Below, in pieces: positions 17,724-27,380 of a DNA stretch of 64,000 nucleotides. Position 1 is the stretch's first letter. Each line of letters opens with the position of its first letter. The stretch is taken from positions 186,001 to 250,000 of the forward strand of contig CASDTX010000025.1 of NCBI GenBank assembly GCA_949283695.1. Direction: 5' to 3'. Source of the stretch: an uncultured Eubacteriales bacterium. Lineage in GTDB: Bacteria > Bacillota > Clostridia > Lachnospirales > Lachnospiraceae. Under the pieces are notes generated by a model. That model was not told the origin of the DNA. It did not search any database and worked only from the letters and a program-made list of their open reading frames with translations. A program made the translations under genes and the position numbers.

Positions 17724-18542
17724 ATGAAAGAATATCTGGAAAATGTAAGGAAAACCGTACCGCTGGTACACAATATTACAAACTATGTTACTGTCAATGA
17801 TGTGGCGAACGCGCTCCTGGCCTGCGGGGGAAGCCCGATTATGTCCGACGAGGCAGAGGATGTGGAAGATATTACATCGATCTGCGGGGGACTAAATATC
17901 AATATCGGCACCCTCCATAAGACGAGTATTGAGGGGATGTTCCGGGCCGGAAGAAAGGCCGGCGAGCTTGGGCACCCGGTGCTGCTTGACCCGGTAGGGG
18001 CGGGCGCCAGCGCGCTGCGAACCAACACCGCGCTGGGGCTGATGAAGGAGCTGAAGCTGACCGTGATCCGGGGAAATATTTCCGAGATCAAGACGCTTGC
18101 GGCAGGCACCGGAACGACGAAAGGCGTTGACGCGGACGCTGCAGATGCAGTTACCGAGGAGACGCTGGATCAAGCCGTGGCTTTTGTAAAGGCGTTCTCA
18201 AAGGAGACAGGAAGCATCATCGCTGTCACCGGCGCGATCGATCTGGTTACAGACGGAGAGATCTGCTATGTGATCCGCAACGGCCGCCCGGAGATGGGGA
18301 AAATCACCGGGACCGGATGCCAGCTCTCCGGCATTATGACTGCTTATGTGACGGCGAATCCGGAGCATCCGCTGGAGGCGGCCGCGGCTGCGGTATGCGT
18401 GATGGGACTGGCCGGAGAGATCGGCTGGAGCCGGATGCAGGAAGGAGACGGCAACGCGACGTACCGGAACCGGATCATCGATGCGATCTATCATATGACA
18501 GGGGAAGAACTTGAGAAAGGGGCAAATTATGAACTGCGGTAA
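17724..18542 (+). CDS. thiM: Hydroxyethylthiazole kinase
   Basis: 272 residues. Family marks: VNDVANALLACGGSPIMSDE near the N-terminus, VLLDPVGAGAS, and GTGCQLSG near residue 200, the ribokinase-fold anion hole with catalytic cysteine. It phosphorylates 4-methyl-5-hydroxyethylthiazole with ATP. Start at 17724 chosen for AGGGAGG upstream rather than an ATG nine codons earlier. It lies under the TPP riboswitch and overlaps the thiE start by 14 bases. Confidence 0.95.
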   Translation: MKEYLENVRKTVPLVHNITNYVTVNDVANALLACGGSPIMSDEAEDVEDITSICGGLNINIGTLHKTSIEGMFRAGRKAGELGHPVLLDPVGAGASALRTNTALGLMKELKLTVIRGNISEIKTLAAGTGTTKGVDADAADAVTEETLDQAVAFVKAFSKETGSIIAVTGAIDLVTDGEICYVIRNGRPEMGKITGTGCQLSGIMTAYVTANPEHPLEAAAAAVCVMGLAGEIGWSRMQEGDGNATYRNRIIDAIYHMTGEELEKGANYELR

Positions 18543-19242
18543 TGATAAGGTACCGGAAATCAGGGAAACCGGATGTGACGGCAGAAGAGGGAACTGTTCG
18601 GAAGAAGAACTCCTCCTCTACGCGGTGACAGACCGGAGCTGGCTGAATGGCAGGACACTCTATGAACAGGTGGAACGCGCCCTGAAAGGGGGCGTGACGT
18701 TCGTCCAGCTGCGGGAAAAGAACCTGGATGATGAAGCGTTCTATCAAGAAGCGCTTAAGATCAAGGAGCTCTGTGCCCGTTACCATGTGCCATTCGTAAT
18801 CAATGACCGCGTGGATCTGGCGGCCCGCATCGATGCGGACGGCGTTCATGTGGGACAGAGTGATATGGAGGCGCTGGATGTGCGGAAAACACTGGGGCCG
18901 GACAAGATCATCGGCGTGTCTGCGCAGACAGTGGAGCAGGCGCTGAAAGCCCAGGAGCACGGGGCGGATTATCTCGGTGTGGGAGCGGTATTCCCTACCG
19001 GGTCTAAGGCGGACGCGGTGGAGGTCAGCCATGAGACGGTGAAGGAGATCTGCCGGGCAGTGGACATCCCGGTGATTGCCATCGGGGGCATCACCAGGGA
19101 TAATGTGACAGAGCTTGCAGGGAGCGGGATCTGCGGGATCGCCGTGATCAGCGCAGTCTTCGCACAGGAAGATATTGAGGAAGCGGCCCGTGCACTGCGC
19201 AAGAAGACTGAGGAGACTGTCAGAAGGGAGGCGGCTGGATGA
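18529..19242 (+). CDS. thiE: Thiamin phosphate synthase
   Basis: 237 residues, a TIM barrel preceded by an unusual polar lead of about 30 residues before LLLYAVTDRSWL. Motifs: TFVQLREKNLDD, FVINDRVDLA, DGVHVGQSDM, LGVGAVFPTGSKADA, IAIGGIT. It joins thiazole phosphate (from ThiM) and HMP pyrophosphate (from ThiD) to thiamin phosphate. The start at 18529 has GAAAGGGG upstream and lies inside the end of thiM, implying coupled translation. Confidence 0.95.
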   Translation: MNCGNDKVPEIRETGCDGRRGNCSEEELLLYAVTDRSWLNGRTLYEQVERALKGGVTFVQLREKNLDDEAFYQEALKIKELCARYHVPFVINDRVDLAARIDADGVHVGQSDMEALDVRKTLGPDKIIGVSAQTVEQALKAQEHGADYLGVGAVFPTGSKADAVEVSHETVKEICRAVDIPVIAIGGITRDNVTELAGSGICGIAVISAVFAQEDIEEAARALRKKTEETVRREAAG

Positions 19243-19243
19243 G

Positions 19244-19909
19244 ATGATTAGCGGTGTTATATTTGACGTAGACGGCGTACTCCTGAATTCGATGCCAGTC
19301 TGGGAGAACCTGGGCGAGCTCTATCTGAACCGGCTCGGGATCGAAGCGGAGAAAGATCTGGGACAGATTCTGTTTACGATGAGTCTGGAAGAGGGCGCGG
19401 AGTATCTGATCCGTCATTACGGAATCGATAAGACACCGGAGCAGATCGTGGCGGGGCTGAATGCTGAGGTGAGAGATTTCTATGAGAACCGGGTCCCTCT
19501 GAAAGAGGGAGTGCGTCAGTATCTGGAAGAGTTCCGGGAGAGAGGCATTCCTATGGTGATCGCCACATCAGGGGACAGGGAGAATGCCTGCGCGGCCCTG
19601 ACACGACTGAAAGTACTTCCTATGTTTCAGGCTGTCTTTACCTGTTCGGAGATCGGGAGCAGCAAGAGCCAGCCGGATATCTATTATGCGGCGGCTCTTC
19701 AGATGGACACAGAACCAGGGGCGACCTGGGTCTTCGAAGACGCGCTGCATGCTGTCCGCACAGCGAAGGCGGCCGGGTTTAAGACGGTTGGGGTTTATGA
19801 TATGGCAAGCGACCGGGATCTGAAGCAGATCTGGGATACGGCCGACATTTACCTGCCGGAATTCAAAGAGTTTGAAATGTTCTGGCGAAGGGCCGCCGAG
19901 AAGTTATAA
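19244..19909 (+). CDS. HAD superfamily phosphatase in the thiamin cluster
   Basis: 221 residues, HAD subfamily IA: motif I VIFDVDGVLLNS at the N-terminus, motif II VIATSGD, motif III Lys in SSKSQPDIYYAA, motif IV VFEDALHAV. It hydrolyses a phosphate ester; the substrate is unknown. Its place between thiE and thiD suggests thiamin phosphate or a toxic pathway intermediate, as this organism would otherwise need a route from thiamin phosphate to its active form. Start at 19244, one base after the thiE stop, with GAAGGGAGG upstream. Confidence 0.85.
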   Translation: MISGVIFDVDGVLLNSMPVWENLGELYLNRLGIEAEKDLGQILFTMSLEEGAEYLIRHYGIDKTPEQIVAGLNAEVRDFYENRVPLKEGVRQYLEEFRERGIPMVIATSGDRENACAALTRLKVLPMFQAVFTCSEIGSSKSQPDIYYAAALQMDTEPGATWVFEDALHAVRTAKAAGFKTVGVYDMASDRDLKQIWDTADIYLPEFKEFEMFWRRAAEKL

Positions 19910-20007
19910 GTAATCGGGAGAAGAAAGCGGCAGGTCGGGGGCACCACTTTCTGCCGCTCTATAAAATTAATGCTGACAAAGGCACAGAAGAAAGGAAGGA
20001 TTGAAGG

Positions 20008-20874
20008 ATGAAAACAGCATTAACAATCGCTGGAAGTGATTCCAGCGGAGGCGCCGGGATTCAGGCAGATATCAAGACGATGACAGTAAATGGCGTATTT
20101 GCCATGAGCGCTGTCACCGCGCTGACTGCACAGAATACAACCGGCGTAACAGGGATTATGGAGGTATCACCTGAATTTCTTAAAAATCAGATCGACTGTA
20201 TATTTACAGATATCCGGCCGGATGCGGTGAAGATCGGGATGGTTTCCTCCGCGGAGCTGATCCGCGCGATTGCGGAGAAGCTGACAGAGTACCGGGCAGA
20301 AAATATCGTGGTAGACCCTGTCATGGTAGCGACCAGCGGATCGAAACTGATCAGTGATGACGCCATTGATACGCTGAAAGAAGAGCTGCTTCCCATGGCG
20401 GATATACTGACTCCCAATATTCCGGAGGCAGAGGTCTTATCCGGAATGGAAGTAAAGACGGAACAGGATATGATCCTGGCTGCGGAGAAGATCAGCACGG
20501 CCTATCACTGTGCCGTGCTTCTGAAGGGCGGGCATCAGTTAAATGACGCAAACGATCTCCTCTATAAGGACGGCGGGTACCGGTGGTTCTATGGGAAACG
20601 GATCAACAATCCGAATACCCATGGCACGGGCTGTACCTTATCCAGTGCGATCGCGTCCAACCTGGCGAAAGGCTTCTCCATGGAAGTGTCTGTGGAGCGG
20701 GCCAAGGCATACATTTCAGGAGCGCTGGGAGCAATGCTGGATCTGGGGAAGGGCAGCGGCCCCATGAACCACGCCTTTGCCGTCACCGGGGCATATATCC
20801 GGGAAGCCGGGGAACCGGACGATGGAGAGCAGAAATCAGCGGACAGCGCGCCGTGCAGGATGCAGGAGGGCTGA
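20008..20874 (+). CDS. thiD: Hydroxymethylpyrimidine/phosphomethylpyrimidine kinase
   Basis: 288 residues, ribokinase fold. N-terminal LTIAGSDSSGGAGIQADIKT binds the pyrimidine, and HGTGCTLSSAIASNLAKG is the ATP/anion-hole site. The enzyme makes HMP-PP in two steps for ThiE. The last 20 residues (DDGEQKSADSAPCRMQEG) extend past the usual end and look unstructured. Clear AAAGGAAGG site. A weak hairpin (AGCGGCAG 19926-19933 with CTGCCGCT 19951-19958) separates it from the HAD gene. cytX begins five bases after its stop. Confidence 0.95.
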   Translation: MKTALTIAGSDSSGGAGIQADIKTMTVNGVFAMSAVTALTAQNTTGVTGIMEVSPEFLKNQIDCIFTDIRPDAVKIGMVSSAELIRAIAEKLTEYRAENIVVDPVMVATSGSKLISDDAIDTLKEELLPMADILTPNIPEAEVLSGMEVKTEQDMILAAEKISTAYHCAVLLKGGHQLNDANDLLYKDGGYRWFYGKRINNPNTHGTGCTLSSAIASNLAKGFSMEVSVERAKAYISGALGAMLDLGKGSGPMNHAFAVTGAYIREAGEPDDGEQKSADSAPCRMQEG

Positions 20875-20878
20875 CAAG

Positions 20879-22054
20879 ATGGCAAAGAAAGGGACTTCTG
20901 TATTTGAAAACGGACTGATCTGGTTCGGTGCGGGTGTTTCCATCGCGGAGATCCTGACCGGAACCTATTTCGCGCCTCTCGGATTCCGGACGGGCCTGGC
21001 GGCGATCCTTCTGGGACATGTGATCGGATGCGTGATGATGTTTCTCGCCGGACTGATCGGCGGCAGGATGCGAAAGAGTGCGATGGAGACGGTGAAGGTC
21101 AGCTTCGGCACGAAAGGCGGCCTGCTCTTTGCGGTTCTGAATGTCCTGCAGCTGGTAGGGTGGACTGCGATCATGATCTATGACGGCGCTCTGGCAGCGG
21201 ATGGGGTGATGCACACCGGGGCCTGGGTGTGGTGTCTGGTGATCGGAGGCCTGATTATCGTGTGGATCGCGGTTGGGGTTACGAATCTCGGAAAGCTCAA
21301 CACCGTCGCCATGGCGGCTCTGTTCATTCTGACACTGATTCTCTGCAAGATCATTTTCTTCGACGGGAACGGAGCGGGAGCGATCAGTGGAGAATCCATG
21401 AGTTTCGGGGCGGCTGTGGAGCTGTCTGTGGCCATGCCGTTATCCTGGCTTCCGGTAATCAGTGATTATACCCGGGAGGCGGAGAAGCCGGTGCGGGCCA
21501 CGGCGGTCAGTGTCCTCGTCTACGGACTGGTCAGCTGCTGGATGTATGTGATCGGCATGGGGGCAGCTATCTATACCGGCGAGACAGATATTGCAGCCAT
21601 CATGGGCAAAGCAGGTCTGGGGATTGCGGCACTTTTGATTGTGATCTTTTCGACAGTTACCACAACCTTTCTGGACGCATACTCAGCGGGCGTGTCCTTC
21701 GAGTCTGTGATTCCCAAACTGAAAGGCAGACATGTTGGGATCGCGGCCGCAGTGATCGGAACGGCAGGCGCGCTTCTGTTCCCCATGGATGATATTACGG
21801 ATTTTCTTTATCTGATCGGCTCCGTGTTCGCGCCGATGATTGCGGTGCAGATTGCAGATGTGTTTCTATTCAGAAGAGACAGAGAGGACGGAGAGTTTGA
21901 CTGGATCAATCTGGCGATCTGGCTGGCAGGATTTCTGATGTACCGCTGGCTGATGACCGTGGATATCCCGGTGGGCAACACACTGCCGGATATGGCCGCG
22001 GTGATCCTGCTCTGTCTGATCGTGCATGCCGTAAGGGGCAGAAACAAGAGATAA
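20879..22054 (+). CDS. cytX: CytX, putative hydroxymethylpyrimidine permease (NCS1 family)
   Basis: 391 residues, about twelve membrane segments, NCS1/cytosine permease family. The N-terminal WFGAGVSIAEILTGTYFAPLG is characteristic of CytX, and AMPLSWLPVISDYTRE is the substrate-site helix region. CytX proteins are assigned to HMP uptake because they lie next to thiD under TPP riboswitches, as here. Start at 20879 has GCAGGAGGG upstream. It ends the salvage operon and faces an AraC gene. Confidence 0.9.
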   Translation: MAKKGTSVFENGLIWFGAGVSIAEILTGTYFAPLGFRTGLAAILLGHVIGCVMMFLAGLIGGRMRKSAMETVKVSFGTKGGLLFAVLNVLQLVGWTAIMIYDGALAADGVMHTGAWVWCLVIGGLIIVWIAVGVTNLGKLNTVAMAALFILTLILCKIIFFDGNGAGAISGESMSFGAAVELSVAMPLSWLPVISDYTREAEKPVRATAVSVLVYGLVSCWMYVIGMGAAIYTGETDIAAIMGKAGLGIAALLIVIFSTVTTTFLDAYSAGVSFESVIPKLKGRHVGIAAAVIGTAGALLFPMDDITDFLYLIGSVFAPMIAVQIADVFLFRRDREDGEFDWINLAIWLAGFLMYRWLMTVDIPVGNTLPDMAAVILLCLIVHAVRGRNKR

Positions 22055-22119
22055 GCGGCTGCCGCCGGACCCGGAAGATCTGGCGGACAGGATCGAAGCA
22101 TTGCCGGCCGGGCATCGGC

Positions 22120-23040
22120 TCAGCGGTACTGCATGGGAGAGAACTGATTCCGGTCCGGCTTCTCTTCAATGAACCGCTTCGGAGTCATGCCGTACTTTCG
22201 CTTAAATTCGCGGTAGAAGTACGACAGGTTGGGGAAACCGGATGACAGCGAGACTTCCAGGATATTGGTCTCTCCGTGGGAGAACAGCCTGGCAGCCTGT
22301 TCCAGCCGCAGGTTCTTGATATATTCCAGGCAGGAAGTTCCGGTGTATTTCTTAAAGAAACGCATAAAATGATACTCACTGAAGAAACAGAGCTTGGAGA
22401 GCTGGGCGATCGTCAGTTCTTCGGTGAAGTGCTCGCCGATATATTCCAATACCAGTTTTAGCTTGGAAGTGTATTCAGTCTCCGTCCGCGCGTGGGAGGA
22501 GGATTCTCCGGCATAAGGGATCAGAAGGCTTATGGCTTTGAGCAGGAGCGACTTGACGGTCAGCTCATACCCGGGCGTCTGGGTTTCATAGGCAGAGTTA
22601 ATTTCATGAAAAAGACGGAGCATTCCGCTGTATGCGGGGTGCTCTTTTTTGATAAGACAGGGGAGGATCAGATCCTGTCTGGTGATGGGAACCAGATATC
22701 GGACCGCGCAGATATCTGCGGAGTCTGCGCCCAGGAAGCTCATATGGAAGACATAAGTATCTGAGCACATGGGCATTTCGGGGAGAATGGATACGGAATG
22801 AAGGACGGCCGGAGGGATAAAGAGAAGATCTCCGGCTTCAGCCTCGTAGGGATCCAGATGGATCTGGTAGGTACAGCTTCCCTCCATGATCAGTGTCAGC
22901 TCGGCTTCCTCGTGCCAGTGTGCTGTCACCAGAGGATAGAGTTCAGAAAGCGTGGTCGTGTATTTCTTCACAGGGAAGAGGCGTTCGCCGTGACGGGCCT
23001 GTTCCTTCTGTTCCGGCGAGAGATTCTGTGTTCCTGTCAT
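22120..23040 (-). CDS. AraC family regulator, probably of alpha-glucoside use
   Basis: 306 residues: N-terminal cupin sensing domain (LVTAHWHEEAELTLIMEG, AGDLLFIPPAVLHSV) and a C-terminal pair of helix-turn-helices (LSKLCFFSEYHFMRFFKKYTG and ILEVSLSSGFPNLSYFYREFKRKYG). AAAGGAG precedes the start. It diverges from the GH13 alpha-glucosidase gene across 192 bases. A TGCAAGAATT box covers the -35 region of that gene, so activation by this protein, perhaps with an alpha-glucoside bound to the cupin, is likely. Confidence 0.88.
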   Translation of the reverse strand: MTGTQNLSPEQKEQARHGERLFPVKKYTTTLSELYPLVTAHWHEEAELTLIMEGSCTYQIHLDPYEAEAGDLLFIPPAVLHSVSILPEMPMCSDTYVFHMSFLGADSADICAVRYLVPITRQDLILPCLIKKEHPAYSGMLRLFHEINSAYETQTPGYELTVKSLLLKAISLLIPYAGESSSHARTETEYTSKLKLVLEYIGEHFTEELTIAQLSKLCFFSEYHFMRFFKKYTGTSCLEYIKNLRLEQAARLFSHGETNILEVSLSSGFPNLSYFYREFKRKYGMTPKRFIEEKPDRNQFSPMQYR

Positions 23041-23103
23041 GATCGGTTCTCCTTTCGCGAAATTTTGTGTGAAGCAGTATTCTGCAACGAAATGAAAATA
23101 TAG

Positions 23104-23135
23104 TGCAAGAATTCTTATATTTATAGCTCTATAAT
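23104..23135 (+). promoter_or_regulatory. Promoter of the GH13 gene with TGCAAGAATT box
   Basis: TGCAAGAATT (23104-23113), 16 bases, TATAAT (23130-23135). No -35 consensus is present; the box occupies that place. The glgP promoter has the identical box and spacing. Confidence 0.6.
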
Positions 23136-23232
23136 AACAGCATCATACAAAAAAAGCAATCTGAACAGTTCTTGCTGTTCAAGGAGCACAGCAGAGCGAA
23201 GGAAGAAGGCTGTGCGGCGGAAGGAGAAGAAA

Positions 23233-24933
23233 ATGAAGAGAAAATGGTGGCATGATAAGGTGGCATATCAGATCTATCCCAAGAGCTTTCTCGATACGAA
23301 TGGCGACGGGATCGGAGATCTCAGAGGAATTATCTCGAAGCTGGATTATCTGAAGGAGCTGGGAGTCGATATCATCTGGCTGTCCCCGATCTACAAATCC
23401 CCCTTTGTGGATCAGGGGTATGATATCGCAGATTATTATCAGATTGGGGAAGAATTCGGCACAATGGAAGAGTTTGACGAACTGCTGGCTGAGGCCAAGA
23501 AGAGAGGAATGTATATCCTCATGGATCTGGTAGTGAATCATTGCTCGGACCAGCACGAGTGGTTCCGGCAGGCGTTAAAAGATCCAGAAGGAGAGTATGC
23601 TCAGTATTTTCATTTTGTGAAAGGGAAGAACGGAGAAGCGCCGAGTAATTACCGGTCTTATTTCGGCGGAAGCGCCTGGGAGAAGGTGCCGGGAACGGAC
23701 AAATATTATCTTCATATGTTTGCAAAGGAGCAGCCTGATTTCAAATGGGAGAATCCCAGGCTGCGCAAGGAGATCTATCAGATGATCAACTGGTGGCTTG
23801 ACAAGGGGCTTGCAGGCTTTCGGGTTGACGCAATTATTAATATTAAGAAAGATCTGGACTTCCCCTCTTTCCCTGCAGACGGGCCAGACGGTCTGGCTTC
23901 CTGTGTGAAGATGGTGGAAGAGGTTCAGGGCGTGGGTGATTATCTGGAAGATATGAAGCGTGAGACCTTCCAGAAGTATGATGCGTTCACCGTGGCGGAA
24001 GTTTTCAATATGAAAGAAGATGAGCTGGCTGAGTTTATCGGTGAGGACGGCCATTTTTCTACCATGTTTGACTTCAGCGCGCATGAGCTGGCACAGGGCG
24101 AGAGCGGCTGGCATAACAGCCGTCCGGTTGAGTTCCGGGAGTGGAGAGACACGATCTTTGCCTCCCAGAAGAAGCTGCAGGAAGTAGGATTTCCGGCTAA
24201 TATCATAGAGAATCACGACGAGCCCAGAGGAGCCAGCCGGTTCCTTCCGGAGTATGCGCAGAATGAGGCGGGGAAAAAGATGCTGGGTACAACATCGTTT
24301 TTCTTGTACGGCATCCCATTCATTTATCAGGGGCAGGAGATCGGGATGACCAACTGCAGACGGTCCGATATATCCGAATACGATGATATCAGTACCATTG
24401 ATCAGTATCATGAGGCGCTGAGAGCCGGATGCACGCAGGAGGAGGCGCTTGCCTGCTGTTATGCGAACAGCCGCGATAACGCGCGGACACCCATGCAGTG
24501 GGAGGCAGGCGAGAATGCGGGATTTACAAAGGGCACGCCGTGGCTGTCTGTGAATCCCAACTATACGAAGATCAATGTGGCGGATCAGGAGGAACGGGCG
24601 GATTCTGTCCTGGAATTCTACAAGAAGCTGACTGCGCTTAAGAAATGCCCGGAATACAAAGAAACATTTACCTACGGAACATTCGCTCCTGTGTATGAAG
24701 CGTCTGACAGTGTCTTCGCTTATTACCGGATCTCTGAGGAAGGGCAGAAGATTCTCGTAGCTGGAAACTACGGCACAGAGGCTTGTACGCTGAAGTTAGA
24801 GGGCGCGTGCAGGAAGGTACTTCTGTCAAATCTCGGACGGGAAGCGGCGCTTCAGGAAGAGGCAGAGACAGAAGGAAAGATCACGCTTGGAAGCTGTGAG
24901 TCCGCGGTGCTGCTTCTCGAATCAGTGGACTGA
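23233..24933 (+). CDS. Alpha-glucosidase / oligo-1,6-glucosidase, GH13
   Basis: 566 residues, cytoplasmic. Regions: KVAYQIYPKSFLDTNGDGIGDL at the N-terminus, DLVVNHCSDQHEWF, GFRVDAI (nucleophile Asp near 199), VAEVF (acid/base Glu near 256), ENHDEPR (Asp near 329) and QGQEIGMTN, the last typical of the oligo-1,6-glucosidase/sucrase-isomaltase-like subgroup. It hydrolyses short isomalto- or malto-oligosaccharides. Start at 23233 chosen for AAGGAG upstream. Trehalose-6-phosphate hydrolase is a less likely alternative, since no PTS gene is nearby. Confidence 0.92.
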   Translation: MKRKWWHDKVAYQIYPKSFLDTNGDGIGDLRGIISKLDYLKELGVDIIWLSPIYKSPFVDQGYDIADYYQIGEEFGTMEEFDELLAEAKKRGMYILMDLVVNHCSDQHEWFRQALKDPEGEYAQYFHFVKGKNGEAPSNYRSYFGGSAWEKVPGTDKYYLHMFAKEQPDFKWENPRLRKEIYQMINWWLDKGLAGFRVDAIINIKKDLDFPSFPADGPDGLASCVKMVEEVQGVGDYLEDMKRETFQKYDAFTVAEVFNMKEDELAEFIGEDGHFSTMFDFSAHELAQGESGWHNSRPVEFREWRDTIFASQKKLQEVGFPANIIENHDEPRGASRFLPEYAQNEAGKKMLGTTSFFLYGIPFIYQGQEIGMTNCRRSDISEYDDISTIDQYHEALRAGCTQEEALACCYANSRDNARTPMQWEAGENAGFTKGTPWLSVNPNYTKINVADQEERADSVLEFYKKLTALKKCPEYKETFTYGTFAPVYEASDSVFAYYRISEEGQKILVAGNYGTEACTLKLEGACRKVLLSNLGREAALQEEAETEGKITLGSCESAVLLLESVD

Positions 24934-25067
24934 TCTGTGGGGAGGCATAGGGGACTGTCCGCAGAAAGGTTCTTCAGAAAGATTCTGCGGAAAGATTGTT
25001 CTTGTCAAGCATGCGCCATTCCTTTACAATAGAAGAATAGAATCAGTTACCGTCTGGCGGGATTGTG

Positions 25068-25090
25068 GCCGGCACGCGCTGCGTGCCGGC
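25068..25090. other. Perfect hairpin in the nhaC-like leader
   Basis: GCCGGCACGC (25068-25077) and GCGTGCCGGC (25081-25090) form a 10-base stem with a 3-base loop, about 60 bases before the NhaC-type start. No T-run follows. Confidence 0.5.
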
Positions 25091-25150
25091 TGTTGGCGTT
25101 ATTTCACCGGCCGCCGGATAAAAAAGGAAAAGGAATGGAGTGTATGAGTT

Positions 25151-26677
25151 ATGGATGGATCTGTGTTTATCGGAACTTGGTGGGCGCTTGTCCCGCCGCT
25201 TCTTGCCATTGTGCTGGCGTTTGTGACGAAAGAAGTTTATAGTTCTCTCTTTGTCGGAGTGGCGGTGGGGGTACTGCTCTACAGCGGTTTCCACCCGTGG
25301 GAGTCCTTCGTGAATTTCTTTGAGATCATGAAGAACAGCATGAATCTTAATATCCTGATCTTCGATGTTCTTCTGGGCATGATTATCGTGCTCATGGCGA
25401 AGTCGGGAGGATCGGCTGCCTATGGCAATTGGGCTGGAACAAAGATTAAGTCGAAAAGGAGCGCGCTTCTTGCCACGACAGGCCTGGGCATGCTGATCTT
25501 TGTAGACGATTATTTCAACTGTCTGACCGTGGGATCTGTGATGCGCCCGGTTACGGACCGCTATCAGGTGTCCAGGGCAAAGCTGGCTTATATCATTGAC
25601 GCCACAGCGGCTCCGGTGTGTATTATCGCACCGATTTCCAGCTGGGCGGCGGCAGTGAATTCTTATGTGCCGGAAGATGCGGGAATCAGCGGGTTCCAGC
25701 TCTTCCTGAGTACGATTCCCTATAATTTGTACGCGATTCTGACACTTATTATGGTGATTTATATCTCCATTACAGCATTTGACTTTGGTCTGATGAAAGT
25801 ACATGAAGATCATGCGGCAAAGGGAGATCTCTTTACGAGCGGAGCTGAAGAGTTTGAACAGGTGTCCGAGGAGGAAGTGAATCCCAACGGCAAGGTGATG
25901 GATCTCGTGCTGCCTGTGGCAGTGCTCATTCTGACTGCTGTGGGAGCTATGATTTATACCGGATACCTGGGAGGCGCGGAGGATATCGTTGCGGCATTTG
26001 CCGGATGTGATGCTGAGATCAGTCTGATCTTCGCAACGATGGTGACGATTTTCTTCATGCTTGTGCTCTATCTTCCGAGAAAGGTTGTAACATTTAAAGG
26101 CTTTATGGACAGCCTGGTAGAAGGATTTAAGCTGATGATTCCGGCTGTGACGATCCTGATTTTTGCATGGTCATTAAAGGGCGTTGGAGATGCACTCGGG
26201 CTGGCTTCATTTGTCGGCGGCGTGGTCGGTGATAACGCTTCGGCCAGCATCTTTATCCCGGCGGTGCTCTTCGCCGCTGCGGTATTCCTGTCCTTCTCGA
26301 CAGGGACATCCTGGGGAACCTTCGCCATTCTGGTGCCCATTGCGACCGCTCTGTTTTCCGGAAGCGCAGACCTTCAGATGATGATCATCTCTGTGGCAGC
26401 TGTACTTGCCGGCGCAGTGTGCGGGGATCACGTATCACCGATCTCAGATACGACGGTCATGTCTTCGGCTGGGGCGCAGAGCAATCATCTGAACCATGTG
26501 ACCACGCAGATGCAGTATGCGGTGATTGTAGCAGGTGTCAGTCTGGTTGGATACGTGTTTGCCGGGATTGTTCACATCTGGTGGGTTGTGCTGGGCGCAA
26601 GCATTATTGCGCTGCTGGCCATCCTGACCGGTATGCGGATTCTGACGGGAAGAGCGGAGAAGAAGGCGGAAGGCTGA
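25151..26677 (+). CDS. NhaC family Na+/H+ antiporter-like transporter
   Basis: 508 residues, about eleven to twelve membrane segments. Family marks are GMLIFVDDYFNCLTVGSVMRP, ATAAPVCIIAPISSWAA, FSTGTSWGTFAILVPIA and GDHVSPISDTTVMSSAGA. Relatives exchange Na+ or H+ for ions or for organic acids and amines, so ion exchange is likely but the exact substrate is open. The C39-like gene starts eight bases past the stop, so the two are co-transcribed. Confidence 0.87.
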   Translation: MDGSVFIGTWWALVPPLLAIVLAFVTKEVYSSLFVGVAVGVLLYSGFHPWESFVNFFEIMKNSMNLNILIFDVLLGMIIVLMAKSGGSAAYGNWAGTKIKSKRSALLATTGLGMLIFVDDYFNCLTVGSVMRPVTDRYQVSRAKLAYIIDATAAPVCIIAPISSWAAAVNSYVPEDAGISGFQLFLSTIPYNLYAILTLIMVIYISITAFDFGLMKVHEDHAAKGDLFTSGAEEFEQVSEEEVNPNGKVMDLVLPVAVLILTAVGAMIYTGYLGGAEDIVAAFAGCDAEISLIFATMVTIFFMLVLYLPRKVVTFKGFMDSLVEGFKLMIPAVTILIFAWSLKGVGDALGLASFVGGVVGDNASASIFIPAVLFAAAVFLSFSTGTSWGTFAILVPIATALFSGSADLQMMIISVAAVLAGAVCGDHVSPISDTTVMSSAGAQSNHLNHVTTQMQYAVIVAGVSLVGYVFAGIVHIWWVVLGASIIALLAILTGMRILTGRAEKKAEG

Positions 26678-26684
26678 GAGGCAG

Positions 26685-27380
26685 ATGGCTGAGAGACGGA
26701 TGAATGAGATGAGTGTTGAAAATGTAGAATGCGGCCAGAAGGAAAAGAACAGCAGAATCATTGATGCGCCCTACATTGATCAGAGCGGAGCTTATCCGAC
26801 CGGCTGTGAGAGTGTTTCAGCTGTGATGCTGCTTCGTTTTCTGGGAATGAGAATTACGGTGGATGAATTTATCGGGCAGTATCTGGATCAACAGGAGTTT
26901 CAGACGAGAGACGGGGAACTGTACGGCCCTGATCCATGGAATGCTTTCTGCGGAAGTCCGTATGATGAGGATGCCTTCGGATGTTACGCGCCCGTGATCG
27001 TACGGGCGCTGAACCGGGCACTGCAGGAAAGAGCGGAAGAGATCTCATCCGGGGTTCGGTATGAAGCGATTGATGAGACAGGGACAGAGCTTTCGGAACT
27101 TTGCCGGAACTATATCGATCACGGAATGCCTGTAGTCTGCTGGGCCTGTATTCATATGCGGGAGCCGGTTGTGGGACCCGGGTGGAGACTTCTGGAGAGC
27201 GGGGAATCTTTTACCTGGATCTCGAATGAGCATTGTATGCTTCTCGTAGGGTATGATGAGACCGGCTACTGGTTCAATGATCCCTATGATCATAACGGTG
27301 TGATTCACTATCCGAAAGAAACTGTAGAAAACAGACACAGAGCACAGCATAAACAGGCGGCCGGCCTCAGAAAAATCTGA
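26685..27380 (+). CDS. C39-like papain-fold protein
   Basis: 231 residues, Peptidase_C39_2-like: Gln in YIDQSGAYPTGCES with the nucleophile-type Cys (residue 41), His in SNEHCMLLVGYD (near 183) and the following FNDPY, giving a complete Q-C-H-D/N set. No signal peptide or membrane anchor is seen, although many relatives are exported. It is not fused to an ABC exporter as bacteriocin C39 peptidases are. It follows the NhaC-type gene closely. Its last codons lie in a long hairpin. Proteolytic activity is plausible but unproven. Confidence 0.78.
   Translation: MAERRMNEMSVENVECGQKEKNSRIIDAPYIDQSGAYPTGCESVSAVMLLRFLGMRITVDEFIGQYLDQQEFQTRDGELYGPDPWNAFCGSPYDEDAFGCYAPVIVRALNRALQERAEEISSGVRYEAIDETGTELSELCRNYIDHGMPVVCWACIHMREPVVGPGWRLLESGESFTWISNEHCMLLVGYDETGYWFNDPYDHNGVIHYPKETVENRHRAQHKQAAGLRKI

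Noticed and set aside
23575..24411. 278-codon open frame opposite the GH13 gene
   Set aside because: Antisense to conserved catalytic regions, without its own expression signals.
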